Source of the DNA: Patescibacteria group bacterium
Lineage (GTDB): Bacteria; Patescibacteriota; Minisyncoccia; Phycocordibacterales; SBAW01
Direction of reading: 5' to 3'
Length of the DNA stretch: 8,788 nt
NCBI GenBank assembly: GCA_030916835.1
Contig: JAUPWA010000053.1
Coordinates: forward strand, 1-8,788
In this document: in pieces, positions 5,271 through 8,788 of the stretch
How positions within the stretch are numbered: the first letter of the stretch is position 1
How the letters are laid out: each line of letters opens with the position of its first letter
Program-made: the position numbers and the translations under genes
Notes under the pieces: model-generated
What the model was told of the DNA's origin: nothing
Database searches by the model: none
Seen by the model: only the letters and a program-made list of their open reading frames with translations

Positions 5271-6368
5271 TTAACCGAACCGCACGAGCGGTGCGCGATG
5301 TTGTGTTTCAAGATCCTCTGGTTTTTGCGGCATAACCCGCAATACGGGCAAGTGTTCGGTTGCCTGCGCCTGCGCCTGCGCAAGGTTTGAGTTTGGAGGT
5401 ATGCTGCCTGCTTTGGGTGGTGGCGGTGCGGGTGGCAGAGAGGAGTGCTCGGTGATGTGCGGGTGGAGCGCTAACGGATCACTAGAGGATGATATAAATG
5501 GCGACTTGGTGCTAGCAGTTGGGATAAAAAACGCAGGCTTAGGCATGGGCGGAGCTATTGGCGGGAGAGGCTTTGGTGTCGGAGGTGGTGGGACAACAAT
5601 AGGAGGAGCAGGCTCTAGTGGTGGAAGTGGCTCTGGCTCAAACTCCACAGGTTCAGGTTCAACCTCAGGAACTTCCTCCTGCTGGGGCTCTGGTTCTTGC
5701 CGCACCTCCTCAAACATGACCTCGCTTTCAGTATCTGGCTCTATCTCAGGCTCCTGCTCAAATTCCGAGGCCGGCTCGGGATTCTTGAGAAGTTGTATTG
5801 GAGACTCTTGTTTTTGAGGTTGCAGCAAATCTTTAGGGGTTTGATCGATAGCTTGATCTATGAAAAGACTTTTACCGCCAAACATAAAGGTGGTGGTAAG
5901 CCAAAGTGTCATGAAGCCCAACAGCCAGGTGCCAAACAAAAGTCCTAGCATAAACCACGAGGTCTCAGGAGCTAAAATATGGACTGCAAACAATCCAAAC
6001 CAAATAGCACCGGCGAGACCTTTTATCACCGCAAGTGACGGTTGGTCTTTAAAATCAAAAAGCGCCAACCCAACCGTAAACATAATGAGTAGCCACTTAA
6101 AGAGATATGCTGGTGTAAATACAATGTTCGACTGCGCCTGACTGAGGTGTATGAGCGTGATGAGTACGCCTGAAGTGATGATGCATACGAGCCCGAGGTA
6201 GAGTATGCGCTTGGTGGCAGAAAGAAAGTAATGCTCTTTTGCGTCTACCGTGCCATCTTTTATCGCTACAAGATACAGCACAAGCACGATAACCTGTGCT
6301 CCGGCGCCAAGCATGACGCCTAATTGCTGCACGACATATAGCCCGAGTGCTGCGAGCTCAAGAAACAT
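5271..6368 (-). CDS. Five-helix membrane protein with long Pro/Glu-rich tail
   Basis: I do not recognise a family. The protein has 365 residues. Five hydrophobic segments are visible at about residues 10-36, 55-75, 87-104, 113-132 and 137-160. After the last helix, about 200 residues are polar and low in complexity: a strongly acidic part rich in Glu and Pro (PEPASEFEQEPEIEPD, EPEPVEFEPEPLPP), a poly-proline part (VVPPPPTPKPLPP), a Ser/Pro part, and QAQAQA near the end. Such a tail is probably unfolded and extended, as in proteins that span or contact the envelope or bind partners, but its side of the membrane cannot be fixed. The frame is open to a TTG at 6446, but that part contains the pyrF terminator and the promoter, so ATG 6368 is the likely start. 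A Shine-Dalgarno is absent and the -10 box lies six nucleotides before the ATG. Confidence 0.8.
   Translation of the reverse strand: MFLELAALGLYVVQQLGVMLGAGAQVIVLVLYLVAIKDGTVDAKEHYFLSATKRILYLGLVCIITSGVLITLIHLSQAQSNIVFTPAYLFKWLLIMFTVGLALFDFKDQPSLAVIKGLAGAIWFGLFAVHILAPETSWFMLGLLFGTWLLGFMTLWLTTTFMFGGKSLFIDQAIDQTPKDLLQPQKQESPIQLLKNPEPASEFEQEPEIEPDTESEVMFEEVRQEPEPQQEEVPEVEPEPVEFEPEPLPPLEPAPPIVVPPPPTPKPLPPIAPPMPKPAFFIPTASTKSPFISSSSDPLALHPHITEHSSLPPAPPPPKAGSIPPNSNLAQAQAQATEHLPVLRVMPQKPEDLETQHRAPLVRFG
5363..5380. repeat. Three tandem copies of CCTGCG
   Basis: A perfect 6-bp repeat, three units, encodes QAQAQA near the C-terminus of the membrane protein. Copy-number change would stay in frame. Confidence 0.7.
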
Positions 6369-6374
6369 ACCAAA

Positions 6375-6383
6375 AGTGTAGCA
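6375..6383 (-). promoter_or_regulatory. Extended -10 promoter of the membrane protein, leaderless start
   Basis: The minus strand reads TGC-TACACT, an extended -10 element, ending six nucleotides before ATG 6368. The normal start distance puts +1 on the A of the ATG. The pyrF terminator lies just upstream, so this gene needs its own promoter. No convincing -35 is seen, as is common with extended -10 promoters. Confidence 0.5.
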
Positions 6384-6398
6384 TGTGTTTGTATCTCC

Positions 6399-6436
6399 AA
6401 AAGAAAACGCACCCAGAGGCCGAAGCCTGTGGGTGC
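6399..6436 (-). terminator. Rho-independent terminator of pyrF with UUCG tetraloop
   Basis: On the minus strand GCACCCA-C-AGGC-TTCG-GCCT-C-TGGGTGC (6436 to 6409) forms eleven pairs with one C-C mismatch and a stable UUCG loop, followed by GTTTTCTTTT. It begins six nucleotides after the pyrF stop. Confidence 0.93.
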
Positions 6437-6442
6437 TTTGAG

Positions 6443-7309
6443 TCAAGTACGTAGACGATGAGCTTCAATCGTGGCGTTCATTCTCAGCATCTCCGCAAGC
6501 GCCGCTTCTGCAAAGTTAGTCCCAGCGCTTGCATAGACCACGCTACGAGAAGCGTTGATAATAATGCCATCTCCTTCTGACGTTTGTCCCTTTGCAACAG
6601 ATGCGGCTAGATCTCCGCCTTGAGCGCCGATGCCCGGAATAAGGATGGGGAGTTTTGGCGCCCTTTGCCGAACAACTGTGAATTGCTCAGGTGCTGTGGC
6701 ACCGACAACAAGACCACAATTGCCGCTTGTACTATTCCAGATTCTGCTCACGTTTTCAGCGACAACAGCGTATAGTGGTGCATCGTGTTCTTCGACAATC
6801 AAGTCTTGGAATTCACCTGCTCCGGGATTACTTGTGCGACAAAGCACAAACATTCCCTTATGGCTGCATTCTAAGAAAGGAGCGAGAGATTCTCCGCCCA
6901 TATAAGGGCTGAGGGTTGTTGCGTCTGCGCCGAGATAACCAAACAGGCCTTGAACCGTGCCCAAATTGGTATTCCCAATATCATTGGCCTTACGGTCAAC
7001 AATTACGGGCACACTTGGAGCCATTTTGTGTATAAGTCTAACGACTGCTTGCAGTGTCGCCATACCGACGGCGCCGGTATTTTCATTGAAGCAAAAGTTT
7101 GGTTTGTATGCGCATACGTGATCGCGAGTTGCTTCCACGATTGCTCTCACAAACAGCAGTGTTGTCTGATACACCTTGAGTTCACCTTTACGATTACGCA
7201 CATGTAGGTGCTCCGGGATCTTGTTCACGTCGATATCCAGACCAACGCACGTAAAGAGTCCCTGCTCCCAACGCTTGCGCAGCAGACGCGCAAAGTCACG
7301 ATCAGGCAT
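6443..7309 (-). CDS. pyrF: Orotidine 5'-phosphate decarboxylase, type 2
   Basis: This cytosolic TIM-barrel enzyme removes CO2 from OMP to give UMP, the last step of pyrimidine synthesis; 288 residues, typical of the longer type 2 group. Seen: VGLDID at 22-27 at the end of the first strand; the Lys in AYKPNFCF (K69); the catalytic D-x-K-x-x-D as DRKAND at 105-110, followed by IGNTN as in type 2 enzymes; GADATTLSPYMGGESLAPF; LCRTSNPGAGEFQDL; the phosphate-binding IPGIGAQGGD; and NASRSVVYAS near the end. ATG 7309 is preceded by AAGGAA with an eight-base spacer. The gene has its own candidate promoter and a strong terminator, so it is a single-gene unit. No other pyrimidine genes are in the window, so the source of OMP (synthesis or uptake) is not shown. 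Confidence 0.95.
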   Translation of the reverse strand: MPDRDFARLLRKRWEQGLFTCVGLDIDVNKIPEHLHVRNRKGELKVYQTTLLFVRAIVEATRDHVCAYKPNFCFNENTGAVGMATLQAVVRLIHKMAPSVPVIVDRKANDIGNTNLGTVQGLFGYLGADATTLSPYMGGESLAPFLECSHKGMFVLCRTSNPGAGEFQDLIVEEHDAPLYAVVAENVSRIWNSTSGNCGLVVGATAPEQFTVVRQRAPKLPILIPGIGAQGGDLAASVAKGQTSEGDGIIINASRSVVYASAGTNFAEAALAEMLRMNATIEAHRLRT

Positions 7310-7354
7310 AGCATTGTTTCCTTCTTGCAGGTACTGTTAAAGGTGCAGCCACTC

Positions 7355-7374
7355 AACTCACCACGAGCTGAGTT
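7355..7374 (-). other. Hairpin in the pyrF 5' leader
   Basis: AACTCA and TGAGTT arms (six pairs) around an eight-base loop lie between the candidate pyrF promoter and its start codon, about 45 nt before the ATG. It is not followed by a U-tract. A regulatory role is possible but unsupported. Confidence 0.3.
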
Positions 7375-7382
7375 CCTTCAAA

Positions 7383-7411
7383 ACCATACCGAAAGAGGAG
7401 TAAAAAGTAAA
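7383..7411 (-). promoter_or_regulatory. Candidate pyrF promoter
   Basis: On the minus strand TTTACT (7411-7406), 17 nt and TATGGT (7388-7383), each matching four of six consensus bases. It gives a leader of about 67 nt before ATG 7309. Confidence 0.4.
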
Positions 7412-7453
7412 TTTGTTCTCTTGCGCCCGCTAGTGTTTGTGCAAAGCGATGGC

Positions 7454-7472
7454 GCCGCCAATTCTTGGCGGC
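7454..7472. other. Perfect 8-bp hairpin without U-tract
   Basis: GCCGCCAA-TTC-TTGGCGGC is a perfect inverted repeat in the gap between the tRNA terminator and the pyrF promoter. No T-run follows on either strand, so it is not a standard terminator; function unknown. Confidence 0.5.
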
Positions 7473-7480
7473 ATCCTACC

Positions 7481-7512
7481 AAAATATAGAAAGGCCGCTC
7501 TTGTGGAGCGGC
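7481..7512 (-). terminator. Terminator after tRNA-Ala
   Basis: GCCGCTC and GAGCGGC (seven pairs, 7494-7512) enclose a five-base loop. On the minus strand CTTTCTATATTTT follows, closing the tRNA transcript ten nucleotides after its CCA. The plus-strand side is also followed by TTTCTTATTTT, so it may work in both directions. Confidence 0.8.
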
Positions 7513-7522
7513 TTTCTTATTT

Positions 7523-7596
7523 TGGTGGACCTACGGGGAGTCGGACCCCGACCTCGTCCATGCCATGGACGCGTTCTACCGCTGAACTATAGGCCC
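7523..7596 (-). tRNA. tRNA-Ala, anticodon GGC, CCA encoded
   Basis: The 74-nt gene folds fully: acceptor GGGCCTA with TAGGTCC, D-stem GTTC/GAAC, anticodon stem CGTCC/GGACG with loop ATGGCAT (anticodon GGC, which reads GCC and GCU), T-stem CGGGG/CCCCG, discriminator A and encoded CCA. The only wobble in the acceptor is G3:U70, the main alanine identity signal, and the A32-U38 pair typical of tRNA-Ala(GGC) is present. The T-loop reads TCCGACT, with C instead of the usual T at position 55. Confidence 0.96.
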
Positions 7597-7610
7597 AAGC
7601 GAGTGAGCGA

Positions 7611-7635
7611 GGGTTTATATCGAAGATATAGGCCC
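7611..7635 (+). other. 11-bp hairpin upstream of the tRNA gene
   Basis: On the plus strand GGGTTTATATC-GAA-GATATAGGCCC forms eleven pairs including two U-G wobbles. On the minus strand the two wobbles become C-A mismatches. It lies 14 nt before the tRNA 5' end, near a possible tRNA -10 box, and could be an operator or part of an antisense RNA; function unknown. Confidence 0.4.
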
Positions 7636-7636
7636 G
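7621..7636 (-). repeat. Copy 2 of the GGGSCTATATCTTCG repeat
   Basis: The minus strand reads CGGGCCTATATCTTCG. It matches copy 1 at 7661-7676 and, over its first nine bases GGGCCTATA, the 5' end of the tRNA. The shared TATA positions are 41 and 39 bp apart. Confidence 0.55.
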
Positions 7637-7652
7637 ATTGGTCTTGTGTCGA
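7625..7652 (-). promoter_or_regulatory. Second candidate tRNA promoter
   Basis: On the minus strand TCGACA (7652-7647), 16 nt and TATATC (7630-7625). It would start about 20 nt before the tRNA. Its -10 lies inside repeat copy 2. Confidence 0.35.
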
Positions 7653-7660
7653 GGCATTAG

Positions 7661-7676
7661 CCGAAGATATAGCCCC
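7661..7676 (-). repeat. Copy 1 of the GGGSCTATATCTTCG repeat
   Basis: The minus strand reads GGGGCTATATCTTCGG, upstream of copy 2 at 7621-7636 and in the same orientation. Confidence 0.55.
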
Positions 7677-7686
7677 TGCACAGGAA

Positions 7687-7715
7687 AATGTACCGCAAAG
7701 TAGCGATTTTTTCAA
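7687..7715 (-). promoter_or_regulatory. Candidate tRNA-Ala promoter
   Basis: On the minus strand TTGAAA (7715-7710), exactly 17 nt and TACATT (7692-7687). It lies just after the terminator of the surface-protein gene and would give a leader of about 84 nt, removed by RNase P. Confidence 0.45.
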
Positions 7716-7747
7716 AACCAAGCACCCATAGAGTAGCCCTATGGGTG
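7716..7747 (-). terminator. Terminator of the surface-protein gene, overlapping its stop codon
   Basis: CACCCATAG and CTATGGGTG (nine perfect pairs, 7723-7747) enclose a seven-base loop; the first arm contains the TAG stop at 7739-7741. CTTGGTTTTG follows on the minus strand. Confidence 0.75.
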
Positions 7748-8788
7748 AGTGTTTATATACTGCCTCGTCAGCGTGCCCAAAACACCACTCCCCTCTGTAA
7801 GTCCTGCGGGGGCAAGAATTTCATCTGCGTGTGCATTTTGGAGTCGTCCTAGGGCCTTTTTAGTACCTTGCCCGAAGTTGGCAGTTTCATAACCAAGCGA
7901 GCCTTCGCCCTCTATTGCTACAGGGAACCCGTGGGTATTGAGGTATCTCTGCAACTCTCGCACATCTGGGCCAGACATCCCAAGTTTAAGATTGCGAGTA
8001 AATGTATGCAGCGTTTGGTCAGCAGCCACTACATCTTCAGAGATGTATGAATTACTTGATGACATTGCACCCAAAACACTCGCGAGTTGAGAGGTGTTTT
8101 TTATAACAACATTTCGCGCGGTTATTTCCATAGCACCCAGGTAGGAAAACCCATTTGCGTTATTGTTGGACGGATCCTTTTCTTGCGTAACAACTATCTG
8201 CCCATTCACAGGAGTAATGTTCGCTATGGTAACGCTGTTGCTTACATTTTCTGCGGCATTGAGAACCACCTTATTACTGCCGACAGTATAGAGAGCGGTG
8301 CGCACTTCCCCGCCGGTGCCTATGCGAGAGGCGTACAACGTTATGCTGTAGGTACGAGATGCTGAAAGGCCGTTAATGGTGTACGTGAATTTAGCAGGCG
8401 AGCCATAGTAGCCAGTTGTTGAGGTAAAGAACGAGTCTTGTGTTGCCGCTCCAGGGTATGGCCCAGCGGTCGTACCATTGGTGTTTCCAAATGATACTGG
8501 CAGCGCAGGAGTGACAGACAGGGTAAGCGGTGACGCTGCGCCCGTAGAGTCAACCAAGGCAACGTTTGCCTCATGTCCAGAGTAGATATTGTTCCATCCG
8601 GTGGCTGTGGTTTGGTAATCAGGATGACCAAAGTCTATAAGATATCGGCCAGAGCCAGTAGATGCGGTGTTTGACGGAGTGGTGCCTGTTGTAGTTTGAG
8701 TTTGCGTAGTACCCTCGGTGGTCGTTTGTGTTGCTGATGAGGGAGCGTTAAGAACGGTGACCTGCACTGTAGCGCTCCCTGTTGCCCC
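7739..8788 (-). CDS. C-terminal part of a large surface protein with a peptidoglycan-binding domain
   Basis: The frame stays open to the right edge, so only the last 349 residues are visible. Order of parts: the end of a beta-sandwich-like domain (SATVQVTVLNAP); a Thr/Gln/Ser-rich linker of about 30 residues; a roughly 150-residue beta-rich module (YLIDFGHPDYQTTATGWNNI through YTINGLSASRTYSITLYASR to NGFSYLGAMEI), which looks like a carbohydrate-binding or jelly-roll domain but which I cannot name; a short Ser/Asn-rich linker; and a PG_binding_1-type domain (FTRNLKLGMSGPDVRELQRYLN, then GEGSLGYETANFGQGTKKAL). That last module is common at the end of exported Parcubacteria proteins and would hold the protein on the wall. 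A GTG at 8767 could be misread as a start, but it falls within a domain strand and has no Shine-Dalgarno. It is probably secreted, with the signal peptide off-window. Confidence 0.85.
   Translation of the reverse strand, partial: GATGSATVQVTVLNAPSSATQTTTEGTTQTQTTTGTTPSNTASTGSGRYLIDFGHPDYQTTATGWNNIYSGHEANVALVDSTGAASPLTLSVTPALPVSFGNTNGTTAGPYPGAATQDSFFTSTTGYYGSPAKFTYTINGLSASRTYSITLYASRIGTGGEVRTALYTVGSNKVVLNAAENVSNSVTIANITPVNGQIVVTQEKDPSNNNANGFSYLGAMEITARNVVIKNTSQLASVLGAMSSSNSYISEDVVAADQTLHTFTRNLKLGMSGPDVRELQRYLNTHGFPVAIEGEGSLGYETANFGQGTKKALGRLQNAHADEILAPAGLTEGSGVLGTLTRQYINTHP

Noticed and set aside
6369..6446. N-terminal extension of the membrane protein from TTG 6446
   Set aside because: It would encode through the pyrF terminator and the extended -10 promoter; the hydrophobic domain starts right after ATG 6368.
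7465..7731. Plus-strand 88-codon frame across the tRNA region
   Set aside because: It runs antisense through the terminator, the complete tRNA-Ala gene and the repeats, and has no ribosome site.
7597..7740. CRISPR array or integration site at the tRNA
   Set aside because: There are only two short, imperfect upstream copies plus the tRNA itself, and no repeated direct units. The similarity is to the tRNA 5' end, not the 3' end normally used by integrases, and no integrase gene is seen.

Overview
The window most likely comes from a Patescibacteria (CPR; Parcubacteria-like) genome using the standard genetic code, since TGA is a stop codon in pyrF. The best evidence is the right-edge surface protein. 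It ends in the 'RNLxLGxxGxDVxxLQxxLN...GxGSxGxETxxFGxxT' peptidoglycan-binding module that closes many exported proteins of that group. The other genes are compact, closely spaced and mostly on the minus strand. This lineage call is inference from family knowledge, not a database result.

Left region (1-2515), an accessory module. A reverse transcriptase gene runs off the left edge on the minus strand (start GTG at 920, strong SD). It has the retron-type signatures NxxxH, QGxxxSP, YADDL, NxxK and ITG. Upstream of it on the same strand, two perfect 11-nt inverted repeats (1259-1269 and 1037-1047) enclose about 230 nt that fold into several hairpins, including a long interrupted one at 1070-1126. 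Reverse-complementary a1/a2 ends, msr-like hairpins, a long msd-like hairpin and then the RT gene is the layout of a retron. I regard this as the main discovery of the window. Divergently, on the plus strand, a 370-residue protein (1379-2491) looks like a distant HhH-GPD/endonuclease III-type DNA glycosylase with a split cysteine cluster. It shares its promoter region with the retron and is a candidate partner or effector, though it could equally be an unrelated neighbour. It ends at a hairpin terminator at 2493-2515.

Middle region (2516-7309), a minus-strand housekeeping series. In transcription order it contains pyrF (orotidine phosphate decarboxylase, with its own UUCG-loop terminator), a five-helix membrane protein with a long Pro/Glu-rich tail, a flavodoxin-fold NAD(P)H oxidoreductase, an anchored L,D-transpeptidase with an SH3-like domain (TAATG overlap with the oxidoreductase), and the P-loop ATPase ychF. 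The membrane protein and the oxidoreductase have -10 boxes placed so that their transcripts would be leaderless or nearly so.

Right region (7310-8788). This holds pyrF promoter and leader hairpins, a tRNA-Ala(GGC) gene with encoded CCA, G3:U70 and an unusual C at T-loop position 55, and a stretch carrying two copies of a GGGSCTATATCTTCG motif that resembles the tRNA 5' end. It ends with the C-terminal 349 residues of a large surface protein whose terminator overlaps its stop codon.
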